Part shown: positions 1 to 8,991 of the stretch, piece by piece
Layout of the letters: every line of letters begins with the position of its first letter
How positions within the stretch are numbered: position 1 is the first letter of the stretch
Source of the DNA: Litoreibacter halocynthiae
GTDB taxonomy: Bacteria; Pseudomonadota; Alphaproteobacteria; Rhodobacterales; Rhodobacteraceae
Reading direction: 5' to 3'
Assembly: GCF_004365635.1 (NCBI RefSeq)
Contig: NZ_SOBH01000002.1
Location: forward strand, 310,001 to 374,000
Length of the DNA: 64,000 nt
Position numbers and translations under genes: made by a program
The notes under the pieces: generated by a model
Databases searched by the model: none
Told to the model about the DNA's origin: nothing
The model's input: the letters and a program-made list of their open reading frames with translations, nothing else

Positions 1-589
1 TTGTGCCGATCTTGAGCGCATGGCTCTGCGCGAAGGCGATCAGATCCGGCAGGCGCGACATGGTGCCGTCCTCATTCATGATCTCGCAGATCACGCCGGA
101 CGGGTTCAGGCCCGCAAGGCGGGACACGTCCACGGCGGCCTCGGTATGGCCTGCACGGACCAATACGCCACCATCGCGCGCACGCAACGGGAAGACATGG
201 CCGGGGGTCGCGATGTCCTGCGGGCCTTTGCCCGCGTCGATGGCCACGGCCACCGTGCGGGCGCGGTCATGGGCGGAGATGCCGGTGGTCACGCCCTCGC
301 GCGCCTCGATCGAGATGGTGAACGCCGTTTCGTGGCGCGAGGAGTTGTAGGAGGCCATCAGCGGCAGGCCAAGCGCGTCGATGCGCTCCGACGTAAGCGT
401 CAGGCAGATCAGGCCACGGCCGTGGGTTGCCATGAAATTCACCGCTTCGGGCGTCGCCATTTGGGCGGGGATCACCAGATCGCCCTCGTTCTCGCGGTCT
501 TCATGATCCACGAGGATAAACATGCGCCCGTTGCGCGCGTCCTCGATAATGTCCTCGATGGGGGAAATGGCGTCGGCGTAATCGTTCAT
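1..589 (-). CDS. ribB: 3,4-dihydroxy-2-butanone 4-phosphate synthase (RibB or RibBA), 3' end beyond window
   Basis: Converts ribulose 5-phosphate to dihydroxybutanone phosphate plus formate, supplying the four-carbon unit of riboflavin. About 196 codons are present and the C-terminus lies outside the window, so fusion to a GTP cyclohydrolase II-like domain (RibBA) cannot be decided. The acidic active-site signature [10 protein letters not shown] is at residues 28-37. [26 protein letters not shown] and [10 protein letters not shown] follow in the family order. ATG at 589 is preferred over an in-frame ATG at 598, because the AAAGGA ribosome-binding site lies about 8 nt upstream of 589 and would sit directly against 598. 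It is the last gene of a minus-strand run with ribE. Confidence 0.93.
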   Translation of the reverse strand, partial: MNDYADAISPIEDIIEDARNGRMFILVDHEDRENEGDLVIPAQMATPEAVNFMATHGRGLICLTLTSERIDALGLPLMASYNSSRHETAFTISIEAREGVTTGISAHDRARTVAVAIDAGKGPQDIATPGHVFPLRARDGGVLVRAGHTEAAVDVSRLAGLNPSGVICEIMNEDGTMSRLPDLIAFAQSHALKIGT

Positions 590-730
590 GTGCAGCATCC
601 TTTGATGGCCTGCCAATTAGAGGGTTTGGCGGCGCTTGGGAAGGGTGCAGGGCAATGTCGTGACGTCGCGGGGGCTGTGAGGTGGGAATTTAGGTATTTT
701 TGAAGCAGTGATGGGGAGGGAGGCGCATGT

Positions 731-1312
731 TTAGCGGCCCGTGTGTTCTGCGCCGAAGTAGCGGTCGGAGGGCAGAAACCCAGCGAGGCGCGCGGCCATA
801 GACCAGTCACGCTCGTGGGTGGTGTCGCCGATAACGAGGACGCCGTCGAGCGGAAGCTGCGCCGCACGGAGCGGGGCTTGAACAGCGGCGCGAATGTCGG
901 ACCAGCCTTGCGCGAAATGCGGCGCGCGGGCGGTGGCGATAAGGAGGCCGTGGGAGGCGAGGCTGTCGCGAAGGGCCTCGGGAGAAAGCGGGCGGTGGAC
1001 GAGCGCGGTGCAGGTCGCCTCTATCTGTACCAGAGCGTACGCACGGGGGCTTGGTTGCGTGTCGCGCAGCATGCGCAGGGCATTGTTCGAGAACAAAAAG
1101 CCCACCACATCGCGCCCCGTCGACGCGCGTACGGATGCATAGGTTTGATATGGCAGGCCGAGCGCCTGAGCGCGTTTGACGCGGGTGCGCAGGATTTCGA
1201 TGGGAAGGGTTGGCAGCAAGGCCGCCCGCGCTTTGGTCCACGCGTGTTTGCGGAAGGCGAAACCGGCCTCCATGGTGGGGCCGTTGTTATGGCCGATCTT
1301 TGCGCGTGACAT
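731..1312 (-). CDS. conserved hypothetical protein, 193 aa
   Basis: No function recognised. The N-terminus contains KIGHNNGPTM, and an arginine/lysine-rich helical segment follows. The C-terminal part carries VIGDTTHERDW. There is no signal peptide or membrane segment, so it is probably cytoplasmic. The look of the protein (GHNNGPTM start, GDTxHERxW end) matches a conserved family I associate with Rhodobacteraceae, but this is memory and not a search. ATG at 1312 follows an AAGGGAA ribosome-binding site. It lies in the ribE-GNAT-ribB run and may be co-transcribed. Confidence 0.75.
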   Translation of the reverse strand: MSRAKIGHNNGPTMEAGFAFRKHAWTKARAALLPTLPIEILRTRVKRAQALGLPYQTYASVRASTGRDVVGFLFSNNALRMLRDTQPSPRAYALVQIEATCTALVHRPLSPEALRDSLASHGLLIATARAPHFAQGWSDIRAAVQAPLRAAQLPLDGVLVIGDTTHERDWSMAARLAGFLPSDRYFGAEHTGR

Positions 1313-1342
1313 CCTGCGTTTCCCTTGTCGCGATGTGCTACC

Positions 1343-1876
1343 TTACCCGTTGGTGGGCTTGGTGCGTGCATCAAGGCTCAGGATGTCATTGGGATAGCTC
1401 TGATCGCCAATTTTAAAGGCGATTTCACCGAGTTTGGTGAAATTTTGTGCAGCATAGAATGCGCGCGCCTTACTGTTCTGGCTGTTCATCGCCAACCAGA
1501 TCGAGCCGGTTTCCAGCTTCAGCCCCGCCTCCAGCAGCGCCTGCCCCAGCCCCCTGCCCTGATGACGGGGCTGGATATAGAGCGAGACCAGCTCGGTCGG
1601 GATTGTACCACCCACCGGATCGGGGCTGGTCCGGTTGATATGGATCAGCCCGTCGATGCCGTCCCGGTTTTGCGACACGATGAAGCTATGAGCGGGATCG
1701 TCGATCCAGCCCTTGAAGCGTGCGGGCGTGAAATGCGCCAGCGCATAATCCGCGAAATGCGCATTGATGCCGTGGCGGATATAGGTGGAGAGCCAGACCT
1801 CCAGCGCCAGTGCCGCAAGGCTGGACGCATCAGATGAGGTGGCTGCGCGCAAAGTCGGCGCGATCAGTTGCCCCAT
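1343..1876 (-). CDS. GNAT-family N-acetyltransferase
   Basis: Predicted acetyl-CoA-dependent acyltransferase of 177 aa. The acetyl-CoA pyrophosphate-binding motif A is clear as RHQGRGLGQALL at residues 104-115, preceded by beta-strand 4 (ELVSLYIQP) and followed by SKARAFYAAQNF, the usual motif B helix. The substrate cannot be told from sequence. The ATG overlaps the end of ribE by 13 nt, which indicates co-transcription and probably translational coupling. A RimI-like protein acetylase or a small-molecule acetylase are both possible. Confidence 0.88.
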   Translation of the reverse strand: MGQLIAPTLRAATSSDASSLAALALEVWLSTYIRHGINAHFADYALAHFTPARFKGWIDDPAHSFIVSQNRDGIDGLIHINRTSPDPVGGTIPTELVSLYIQPRHQGRGLGQALLEAGLKLETGSIWLAMNSQNSKARAFYAAQNFTKLGEIAFKIGDQSYPNDILSLDARTKPTNG

Positions 1877-2463
1877 TCTTGCAACCGTGCGACGTAGCGG
1901 GCGAGCGTGTCGATTTCCAGATTGATCCGGTCCCCGAGCTTTGTGTCGCCCCAGTTGGTGGCCAGCTTGGTGTGCGGAATGAAATTGACGCCGAAGCGGT
2001 TGCCGTCAACCTCGTTTACCGTCAGCGACGTGCCGTTCAACGCAACAGAGCCTTTGGGCGCAATGAATTTCGCCAGATCGTCAGGAGCTTCGAACAGCAC
2101 ACGGGTGCTGTCGCCCTCCTCGGTCATGGACACCACCACCGCGACGCCGTCCACATGGCCCGACACTATGTGGCCACCGAGCTCGTCGCCGAGCTTCAAG
2201 GCGCGCTCCAGATTGATACGGGTGCCGTCGCGCCAGTCGCCGATATTGGTCTTGGACACGCTTTCGGCGGAAATCTGGACGTCGAACCACGGGGTCATGT
2301 CCTCCCCGCGCTCGATTACGGTCAGGCAACACCCGTTGCAGGCGATGGAAGCGCCGATGTCGATGCCGTTGGGATCGTAAGCGCATGATATCCGGGCGCG
2401 CAGATCGCCTTCCTGCTTGAGCCGCGTAACCGCGCCCACATCGGTGACAATGCCTGTAAACAT
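1864..2463 (-). CDS. ribE: riboflavin synthase, alpha subunit
   Basis: Dismutates two 6,7-dimethyl-8-ribityllumazine molecules to riboflavin plus a pyrimidine that is recycled. At 199 aa it is the usual length. Two lumazine-binding barrels are visible: the N-terminal one begins MFTGIVTDVG and contains NGCCLTV, the second contains SGHVDG and NGTSLTVNEV. The start is set by the MFTGIV signature and an AAGGGA site upstream. The open frame extends much further upstream, but that part has no family similarity. It is divergent from the capsule gene at 2653, with about 190 bp between. Confidence 0.97.
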   Translation of the reverse strand: MFTGIVTDVGAVTRLKQEGDLRARISCAYDPNGIDIGASIACNGCCLTVIERGEDMTPWFDVQISAESVSKTNIGDWRDGTRINLERALKLGDELGGHIVSGHVDGVAVVVSMTEEGDSTRVLFEAPDDLAKFIAPKGSVALNGTSLTVNEVDGNRFGVNFIPHTKLATNWGDTKLGDRINLEIDTLARYVARLQEWGN

Positions 2464-2652
2464 GACGGCGTTCCCTTCTAGTGTTGCGTTGGGAATTAGC
2501 GCGGCTGCGCAGCGGCTGCAAGGATTCCCCCTGACATGTGCGTCTTGCCCCGCCACAGTTGCGACGAAAACGGGCCTTACGGCTGCCGCACGGACTGGGC
2601 AAACTGGTGCAAACTTGTATGAGTATTTTGTGAACGACGTGAAGGCTGCACC

Positions 2653-3942
2653 ATGACCCTGTCCGGCAAGGACAAAACATTCCTGTTCCTGCAAGGCCCG
2701 CACGGGCCGTTCTTCTACCGCTTGGGCAAAATGCTGACAGCGGCGGGGGCATCTGCCTGGCGCGTGGGGTTCAACAAGGGTGACGACGCCTTCTGGTTTT
2801 CCAACAAAAGCTACATTCCCTATCTTGCCAGCCCCGACGCATGGGCCGAGCGGTTTACCCAGATCGTGGCGGAGAAATCGGTCACAGATCTGGTTCTGTA
2901 CGGCGATACGCGCCCGATCCATGCGCAAGCGATAGAGCGGGCACAGGCGATGGGGCTGCGTATCCATGTGTTCGAAGAAGGCTATCTGCGCCCCTACTGG
3001 GTGAGCTACGAGCGCGGCGGCGCAAACGGGCACTCGCGCCTGATGGACATGTCCGTGGGTGACATGCGAGCCGCGTTGGAAGGGCTTGATCTGGACCTAC
3101 CCGACGCCCCCGCCCGCTGGGGCGACATGCGCCAGCATGTGTTTTACGGCATGGTTTATCACTACTTCGTTTTCCTGCGGAACCGGAAATACCGCAGCTT
3201 CCGGCCGCACCGCGCCCTGAGCGTGACCAAAGAATTCCAGCTCTACCTCAAGCGGTTGGTGACGATGCCCTTTACCGCGATGGAGCGGGGGCTGGCGACG
3301 TTCCGCATCAAGCATGGCGGCTTTCCCTATCATCTGGCGCTGCTGCAGCTGGAGCATGATGCAAGCTTCCAGATGCATTCGCCCTTCGACACCATGACCG
3401 ACTTTCTGGAGTTGACGATTGACGGCTTTGCCAAAGGTGCGCCGACGCATCACCATCTGGTGCTAAAAGCCCACCCGCTGGAAGATGGCCGCGTACCGCT
3501 GCGCCGCGAGATCAAGCGGATTGCCAAGTCCTTGGGCGTTGCGAACCGCGTGCATTATGTGCGGGGCGGTAAATTGGCAGGGTTGCTGAACACCGCGCGC
3601 TCTGCGGTGACGGTGAACTCCACCGCCGCGCAACAGGTATTGTGGCGCGGGCTGCCGCTGAAAGCATTCGGTGACGCGGTCTATAACAAGCCCGAATTCG
3701 TCTCAACCCAGAGCCTGCCGGAGTTCTTTACCAATCCGACGCGCCCTGACAGCCGCGCCTATCGCGACTATCGGCACTACCTATTGGAGACCTCGCAGAT
3801 TCCGGGCGGCTTTTACTCCGCCCGAGGACGCCGCCAATTGTTGCGCCAAGTGGTGGATATGATGCTGGCCCGCGACGACCCGTATGACGCCTTGGTGGCT
3901 GGTACTGCAACGCCGCGCCAGCAGCTTCACGTGGTCAACTGA
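2653..3942 (+). CDS. kpsS: KpsS-like capsule polysaccharide beta-Kdo transferase/export protein
   Basis: A 429-aa cytoplasmic protein of the capsule polysaccharide biosynthesis family (KpsS). In group 2 capsule systems KpsS and KpsC build the poly-Kdo linker that joins the polymer to a phospholipid anchor. Features seen are FLFLQGPHGPFF at the start, HVFEEGYLRPYW near residue 110, LKAHPLEDGR near 275 and TVNSTAAQQVLWRGLP near 317, the conserved C-terminal block of the family. GAAGG lies 8 nt before the ATG. It heads a plus-strand block with an outer-membrane export lipoprotein and a KpsC-like protein, which supports the assignment. Confidence 0.88.
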   Translation: MTLSGKDKTFLFLQGPHGPFFYRLGKMLTAAGASAWRVGFNKGDDAFWFSNKSYIPYLASPDAWAERFTQIVAEKSVTDLVLYGDTRPIHAQAIERAQAMGLRIHVFEEGYLRPYWVSYERGGANGHSRLMDMSVGDMRAALEGLDLDLPDAPARWGDMRQHVFYGMVYHYFVFLRNRKYRSFRPHRALSVTKEFQLYLKRLVTMPFTAMERGLATFRIKHGGFPYHLALLQLEHDASFQMHSPFDTMTDFLELTIDGFAKGAPTHHHLVLKAHPLEDGRVPLRREIKRIAKSLGVANRVHYVRGGKLAGLLNTARSAVTVNSTAAQQVLWRGLPLKAFGDAVYNKPEFVSTQSLPEFFTNPTRPDSRAYRDYRHYLLETSQIPGGFYSARGRRQLLRQVVDMMLARDDPYDALVAGTATPRQQLHVVN

Positions 3943-4101
3943 GCCGACATTTATCCCCACCAGACCTGAGCAGAGATTTGCCACTGCGACGCGGTGGCAA
4001 CACTCCGGCAGGGTGACAGATCAAGGGGCTAGCAATTTGGCCGCCAGTCGATAGGGTAAAAAGAAAAACTTGAGGCAGTCTCATAATCGAGGAGGACACC
4101 A

Positions 4102-5235
4102 GTGAAAAACTTGGGTCCCAAAGCTACAAAAATTGTAGCTTTTACGCTTGTAGCCGTCATGGCTGCGTCTTGCGGGTTGCCGAAGTCCGGCCCCGGCAAG
4201 CGCCAGATATTCGCAGGCTCCGTCCAAAAGCAGGGCGACGCTTACATTGTTGCCGTCAACAGCCGTGTGACACAGGCCACGTCTATTCAGCCTGTTCTTG
4301 GCTTTAGTGACGCGTTCATCAATGCCGGTGTTGTCGGCTCCGACATCATTCGCCCCGGCGATACTCTTGGCTTGTCCATTTGGGAAAACGTCGATGACGG
4401 CCTGTTATCCGCAGAGGGCGCAAACGCCACCGAGTTGAGCGAAGTGCAGGTCGACGGTGCGGGCTTTATCTTTGTGCCCTATGCTGGCCGCGTGAAAGCA
4501 GCGGGCAACACACCCGAAGCCCTGCGCCGTATCATCACCGGAAAGCTGGACACCCAGACCCCAGATCCGCAAGTCGTGGTGCGCCGCGTTGCAGGTGACG
4601 GTGCGACCGTGTCTTTGGTGGGTGGTATCGGCCAGCAAGGCCTGTTCGCCATCGAGCGTCCTACTCGCACATTGTCGTCGATGATCGCCCGCGCTGGCGG
4701 CATTTCAATCGCACCCGAAGTGGCGCAGATCACCGTTCTCAGGGGCAAGCACCGCTCAAAAATCTGGTTCGAAGACCTGTATTCCAACCCGAAATTCGAC
4801 ATCGCGCTGCGTGCAGGCGACCGTATCTTGGTTGAGGAAGACAGCCGTGCCTTCACCGTTTTGGGGGCCACCGGCGCGCAGAACCGCATCGAGTTTGTCA
4901 CCCAGACCTTGTCGGCCATCGAGGCCATCGCGCAAGTGGGCGGCCTGAATTCCAACCTTGCTGACCCGACTGGTGTCTTCGTCTTCCGCAACGAGCCGGC
5001 GGAAATTGCCAACTCGGTGCTGGGCCGCTCGGACCTGCAAGGCACGCAAAGATTTGCCTATGTGCTGGACCTGACCCAGCCCACCGGCATGTTCGAGGCC
5101 CGCGACTTCGTTATTCGCGATGGTGACACGGTCTATGTGACCGAAGCACCGTTCGTGACCTGGAACAAAACTATCTCGGCGCTGACCGGCTCGCTTTCTT
5201 CGGTCAATGCCCTGTCGAGCCTTGGTGGCAACTAA
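4102..5235 (+). CDS. polysaccharide export outer-membrane lipoprotein (OPX/Wza-KpsD type)
   Basis: Outer-membrane polysaccharide export lipoprotein of 377 aa. The start is GTG behind an excellent GAGGAGG site. The signal peptide ends in a lipobox with Cys24 (MAASC). A polysaccharide-export domain follows (DIIRPGDTLGLSIWEN near residue 80), then SLBB-like repeats near 165-240 (VSLVGGIGQQGLF) and 250-340 (FTVLGATGAQNR). The family forms the channel through which capsule polymer crosses the outer membrane. It lies between kpsS and kpsC, and its last 29 nt overlap the kpsC frame. No ABC transporter (KpsM/T) or KpsE is in the window, so the inner-membrane part must be encoded elsewhere. Confidence 0.9.
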   Translation: MKNLGPKATKIVAFTLVAVMAASCGLPKSGPGKRQIFAGSVQKQGDAYIVAVNSRVTQATSIQPVLGFSDAFINAGVVGSDIIRPGDTLGLSIWENVDDGLLSAEGANATELSEVQVDGAGFIFVPYAGRVKAAGNTPEALRRIITGKLDTQTPDPQVVVRRVAGDGATVSLVGGIGQQGLFAIERPTRTLSSMIARAGGISIAPEVAQITVLRGKHRSKIWFEDLYSNPKFDIALRAGDRILVEEDSRAFTVLGATGAQNRIEFVTQTLSAIEAIAQVGGLNSNLADPTGVFVFRNEPAEIANSVLGRSDLQGTQRFAYVLDLTQPTGMFEARDFVIRDGDTVYVTEAPFVTWNKTISALTGSLSSVNALSSLGGN

Positions 5236-7297
5236 GACACCAAGCGCAGAAGAAGCCGTGGGCGGCCCCTCCCTCCGTCCGCGGCTTTTCTATTTCAACG
5301 GGGGTTTTTTCACCCAATCCCGCGTTCGGCGTATCCTTGATCTTGCCGGTTATGATCTGAAGCTTGGCAAACCCGGTCCTGACGACCTGATCGCGGTCTG
5401 GGGCAAAAGCCCCACGTCCGGCCGCGGCGAAAAAGTGGCCGAGCACACCGACGCGCATCTGGTGCATGTTGAGGACGCGTTCCTGCGATCCCTGAAACCC
5501 GGTCGCGACGGGGAGCCACCCTTAGGGTTAACCATTGACCACAGCCGCCCCTATTTTGACAGCGCGGGTCCGTCCGATCTTGAAGCCCTGCTTGCCAGCG
5601 AGGCGTTTGACGACGCCCACGAGTTGACCCGCGCGCGCAACGCCATAGAGCGGATCAAGGCGTTAAACCTCTCTAAATACAACGACTTTGACGACAATGC
5701 GCCGATCCCGAAGCCGGGATATGTGTTGGTCATCGACCAAACTCGCGGCGATGCGTCGATCAAGCACGGCAACGCAACTGCCGACCATTTCCGCGAAATG
5801 CTGGTCTATGCGCGGGAAGAACATCCCAACGCGCGCATCGTCTTAAAGACCCACCCCGAGACCCATGCAGGCCACCGCGACGGGCATTTCGGCGCCGCCG
5901 ATGTCGGTGGAAACGTCTCGCTTTACGACCACAAGGCCAGCCCCTACGCGCTGATGGAAGGGGCCGTTGCGGTCTATACTGTCAGCTCCGGCATGGGGTT
6001 CGAGGCGATTTTGGCGGGCCATCAACCCGTGGTATTCGGACAACCCTTCTACGCCGGATGGGGGCTAAGCGACGACCGCCAGCCCATTGACCGCAGACAG
6101 CGGGTTCTGACCCGACCGCAGCTTTTCGCGGGTGTCATGCTGCGCTACTGCACATGGTACGACCCCTACCGCGACCGGTTGTGCAGCTTGGAGCAGGTGA
6201 TCGACACGCTGGAAGCGTTGACCCGTGCGCAGCGACAAGACAAAGGCGGACATATTGCCCTTGGCATGCGGCTTTGGAAACGCGGGCCGATGCAGGAAAT
6301 CTTCGGCGCGCGCAGATTTGGCAAGGACGCCCATTTGCGTTTCGCGGCTGATCCTGAAGTGGCGTTGCGAGACGCGCGCGGCGGTTCGCTATTGGTGTGG
6401 GCCGGATTGGAGCCGGAAGGCTATGCCCTGCGCGCCAAAACGCAAAACACAGCGCTTTTACGCGTGGAAGACGGGTTCCTACGCTCGCGCGGGTTGGGCG
6501 CCGACCTGATCGCGCCGCTTTCTTTGGTAACGGACGACAGGGGCATTTATTACGACCCCACACGGCCCAGCGCGTTGGAGGCCCTGATTTCTGCAAGCGG
6601 CAAACTGCCCCCTGAAGCGCTGCGTCGTGCGGAGCGTTTGCGGGCGGCTATCGTCAAGACGAGGTTGAGCAAATACAACCTTGGCGGGGATGATTTTGAG
6701 ATCGCTAAGGACGGGCGGGAGGTGATCTTGGTTCCCGGTCAGGTTGAGGATGACGCCTCAATCCGGCTTGGGACCAAAGACGTGGCCACCAATGCCGGAT
6801 TGCTGGCTATCGTTAGGCACGACTTCCCTGATGCGTTCATCATTTACAAGCCACATCCGGACGTCGAGGCGGGCTTGCGGGATGGTGCGATTGCGGCTGA
6901 CGGTGCGGACCTGATCGCCAATGACGCAGATGCTATCGCGTTGATAATGAAGGCAGATCGCGTCTGCACGATGACCTCGCTTCTGGGGTTCGAGGCACTT
7001 TTGCGGGATGTTGTGGTGACGTGCTACGGCGCGCCGTTTTATGCGGGGTGGGGTCTGACCGATGACCGCGGCCCTGTGCCCGCTCGGCGCGGACCCGAGG
7101 CAACTCTGGACGGGTTGGTGCACGCCACATTGATCGAATACCCGCGATATCACGACCCTGTCACCCGACTGCCCTGCCCTGTCGAAGTCGTCGTCGACCG
7201 TCTTGCGTCAGGCACATTGCCGCAAGCGGGTTTGCGCAATCGGTTACTGGCCAAAGCCCAAGGGGCGTTGGCGGGTTACGCGCATCTTTGGCGATAA
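5207..7297 (+). CDS. kpsC: KpsC-like dual-module beta-Kdo transferase for capsule linker
   Basis: A 696-aa protein of two tandem homologous modules, as in KpsC, which adds alternating beta-linked Kdo residues to lysophosphatidylglycerol. The duplicated signature is easy to see: GQPFYAGWGLSDD near residue 278 and GAPFYAGWGLTDD near 608. Each is preceded by an LSKYN segment and a VLVIDQ/ILVPGQ segment. The first ATG overlaps the upstream gene by 29 nt. An in-frame GTG at 5225, which is also inside the overlap, is an alternative start. A translationally coupled partner of the KpsS and export genes is the natural reading. Confidence 0.88.
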   Translation: MPCRALVATKTPSAEEAVGGPSLRPRLFYFNGGFFTQSRVRRILDLAGYDLKLGKPGPDDLIAVWGKSPTSGRGEKVAEHTDAHLVHVEDAFLRSLKPGRDGEPPLGLTIDHSRPYFDSAGPSDLEALLASEAFDDAHELTRARNAIERIKALNLSKYNDFDDNAPIPKPGYVLVIDQTRGDASIKHGNATADHFREMLVYAREEHPNARIVLKTHPETHAGHRDGHFGAADVGGNVSLYDHKASPYALMEGAVAVYTVSSGMGFEAILAGHQPVVFGQPFYAGWGLSDDRQPIDRRQRVLTRPQLFAGVMLRYCTWYDPYRDRLCSLEQVIDTLEALTRAQRQDKGGHIALGMRLWKRGPMQEIFGARRFGKDAHLRFAADPEVALRDARGGSLLVWAGLEPEGYALRAKTQNTALLRVEDGFLRSRGLGADLIAPLSLVTDDRGIYYDPTRPSALEALISASGKLPPEALRRAERLRAAIVKTRLSKYNLGGDDFEIAKDGREVILVPGQVEDDASIRLGTKDVATNAGLLAIVRHDFPDAFIIYKPHPDVEAGLRDGAIAADGADLIANDADAIALIMKADRVCTMTSLLGFEALLRDVVVTCYGAPFYAGWGLTDDRGPVPARRGPEATLDGLVHATLIEYPRYHDPVTRLPCPVEVVVDRLASGTLPQAGLRNRLLAKAQGALAGYAHLWR

Positions 7298-7298
7298 A

Positions 7299-7333
7299 AA
7301 AGGCCCCCTCGCGTGGGGACACGAGGAGGCCTT
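7299..7333 (-). terminator. intrinsic terminator of the small secreted-protein gene
   Basis: A long hairpin with arms of about 15 nt that are nearly complementary (AAGGCC at the base, loop GGGG). On the minus strand it is followed by TTTTTT. It lies just beyond the stop codon of the gene ending at 7367 and immediately after the kpsC stop. The plus-strand side lacks a T tract, so it works best for the minus-strand gene. Confidence 0.8.
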
Positions 7334-7366
7334 GGTCAGGTCCGGGAAAAGACCTGTCTGGGGGGG

Positions 7367-7651
7367 TTATTTTACCAAACGCTCGGCAGCGGAGTCGTTG
7401 CCCAGAGCGAATTGAGCCTGCACGTTGCGGCTGACATCGGTGCCACCCAGAACGATGTTTTGCTCGGCAGCGCTTTCGTTTGCGGAAACACCGGACCACA
7501 AGGCAGCGTTCAGATCGCCTGTGGATGTTTCGCCGACGACGCGCTCTGCGGCGGAATCGTTGCCAAGAGCGAAGAAGGCTTGTGGGTTGGATACGTCAGC
7601 AAAAGCAGGTGCAGCAGCGGACAGGGCGAGGATAGCGATGATCGATTTCAT
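7367..7651 (-). CDS. small secreted protein with a repeated FALGNDSAAER motif
   Basis: A 94-aa predicted periplasmic or secreted protein of unknown function. A signal peptide occupies about residues 1-18 (MKSIIAILAL...APAFA). The mature part contains the same 12-13-residue element twice, FALGNDSAAERVV at 27-39 and FALGNDSAAERLV at 81-93, with a degenerate copy SANESAAEQNIV at 56-67. The start is set by the signal peptide and by GGAG 9 nt upstream. The open frame runs about 40 codons further upstream but without signal-peptide sense. It is monocistronic: its own terminator follows and about 230 bp of upstream DNA separates it from ribD. Confidence 0.8.
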   Translation of the reverse strand: MKSIIAILALSAAAPAFADVSNPQAFFALGNDSAAERVVGETSTGDLNAALWSGVSANESAAEQNIVLGGTDVSRNVQAQFALGNDSAAERLVK

Positions 7652-7738
7652 TTTGTGTACTCCAAAGTGTTTGTGTGTGTTGGCGTGTCGCCGTTTGATG
7701 AACCCAATATGAGGCCTCCTGACTTGCGCCTCAACGCT

Positions 7739-7755
7739 CAAATATCGGATATTTG
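7739..7755. promoter_or_regulatory. 17-bp AT-rich palindrome, possible operator
   Basis: CAAATATCGGATATTTG is a perfect inverted repeat with 8-nt arms and one central base. It lies about 90 nt upstream of the start codon at 7651, a reasonable position for a repressor or activator site in the promoter of that gene. I do not recognise the regulator. Confidence 0.4.
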
Positions 7756-7880
7756 GCATACTTATGTGCATTTTTGAACAATGAACCTTCGCGTCAGCCC
7801 ATAGCGTAACGGACGCGTGAGAAGGCGCTCACAAACTGTGAGGCTGTTGAAATGTGGGGGTAATTTAGAGAACTGGAGCG

Positions 7881-8987
7881 CTAAACGGCGACTCGCTGCC
7901 AGCGGTGCATGACGTCTTCGCCAATGCGGCGCGTCTCGATAAGCGCAAACCGAGGGGCATCCGCCAAAGCGGGGTAGTCCAGCCGCCCGAGGCTTGGCAG
8001 CCCCTCCGCGCCCAGCATCACACCTGCGGTGAAGCCCACGAGGTGATCGACAATTTCCGCAGCCAGCAATGACGCGGCAAAGGAGCCGCCGCCCTCACAC
8101 AGGATGCGGGTCAGGCCCACCTGTCCGAGGGCGCGCATCGCGTGGGCCAAATCAAGACCGCTTGGTCCATTCGGGGTTTCAAAGAGCGTCGCACCACGGC
8201 CTATCCAGAAATCCCGCGCCTGTTGCGGTGCCGACGGGCCGTGGATCAGCCAGACCGGCGCGGTGCTGTTATCCTCGGCCAAAGGGCCATGCGTGGGAAT
8301 GTTCAAGCCAGCGCTGACCGCGATCCGAACCGGCTGGCGGCGATCCCCCATTCCGCGCAGGGTCAGTGAGGGCAGATCTTCGCGCGCAGTGCTGCCGCCC
8401 ACTATCACGGCGTCATGGCTCGCACGCAGGGCTTGCACCTGAAGACGGGCTTGGGGGCCGGTAATCCACTGGCTCTCGCCCTTGGCGGTCGCGATGCGCC
8501 CGTCGAAGGACGACGCCAGTTTCAGCGTGACCATGGGCCGGCCTTCGGTGACCCGCATCAAGAAGCCTTGCTGGTCGCGGCGCGCGTCGTCTTCAAGAAC
8601 GCCCGTGACGACCTCGATGCCAGCCTCGCGAAGCATGGCAAGTCCGTTGCCCGAGACACGCGGATCAGGGTCGCCAGTCGCGACGACAACCCGTGCAAGC
8701 CCCACCTTGATCAGTGCAGAGGCACAGGGGGGTGTTTGTCCCCTATGCGAGCACGGCTCAAGCGTGACATAGGCTGTGGCCCCGCGCGCGGCACCTTCCG
8801 GCATTTGAGACAAGGCGTGTTGTTCAGCGTGGGGACGCCCACCCGCTTGGGTCCATCCCCGTGCAAGCAAGCGGCCATCTTTAACGATCACACAGCCCAC
8901 CGCAGGGTTGGGCCATGTCTGGCCGAGCCCCCGTGTGCCCAGCGACAGCGCCAAGGCCATCCATCGCTGGTCATCGGGCTGTGTCAT
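7881..8987 (-). CDS. ribD: bifunctional diaminohydroxyphosphoribosylaminopyrimidine deaminase/reductase
   Basis: Carries out the deamination and NADPH-dependent ribosyl reduction steps of riboflavin synthesis. It has 368 aa. The N-terminal cytidine-deaminase-like domain shows HAE at residues 53-55 and the zinc-binding pair Cys79 and Cys88 in PCSHRGQTPPC. The C-terminal reductase domain begins about residue 150 with TLKLASSFDGRIA and contains LCEGGGSFAASLL near 290. The gene starts 4 nt after the nrdR stop, so the two are one transcription unit, the usual alphaproteobacterial nrdR-ribD arrangement. Confidence 0.96.
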   Translation of the reverse strand: MTQPDDQRWMALALSLGTRGLGQTWPNPAVGCVIVKDGRLLARGWTQAGGRPHAEQHALSQMPEGAARGATAYVTLEPCSHRGQTPPCASALIKVGLARVVVATGDPDPRVSGNGLAMLREAGIEVVTGVLEDDARRDQQGFLMRVTEGRPMVTLKLASSFDGRIATAKGESQWITGPQARLQVQALRASHDAVIVGGSTAREDLPSLTLRGMGDRRQPVRIAVSAGLNIPTHGPLAEDNSTAPVWLIHGPSAPQQARDFWIGRGATLFETPNGPSGLDLAHAMRALGQVGLTRILCEGGGSFAASLLAAEIVDHLVGFTAGVMLGAEGLPSLGRLDYPALADAPRFALIETRRIGEDVMHRWQRVAV

Positions 8988-8991
8988 GGTG

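Noticed and set aside
590-730. FMN riboswitch upstream of ribB, and likewise at 2464-2652 or 9460-9565
   Set aside because: None of the conserved FMN aptamer blocks is seen in these intergenic regions.
2464-3033. N-terminal extension of riboflavin synthase to 389 residues
   Set aside because: The extension lies antisense to kpsS. The family start MFTGIV and the ribosome-binding site place the true start at 2463.
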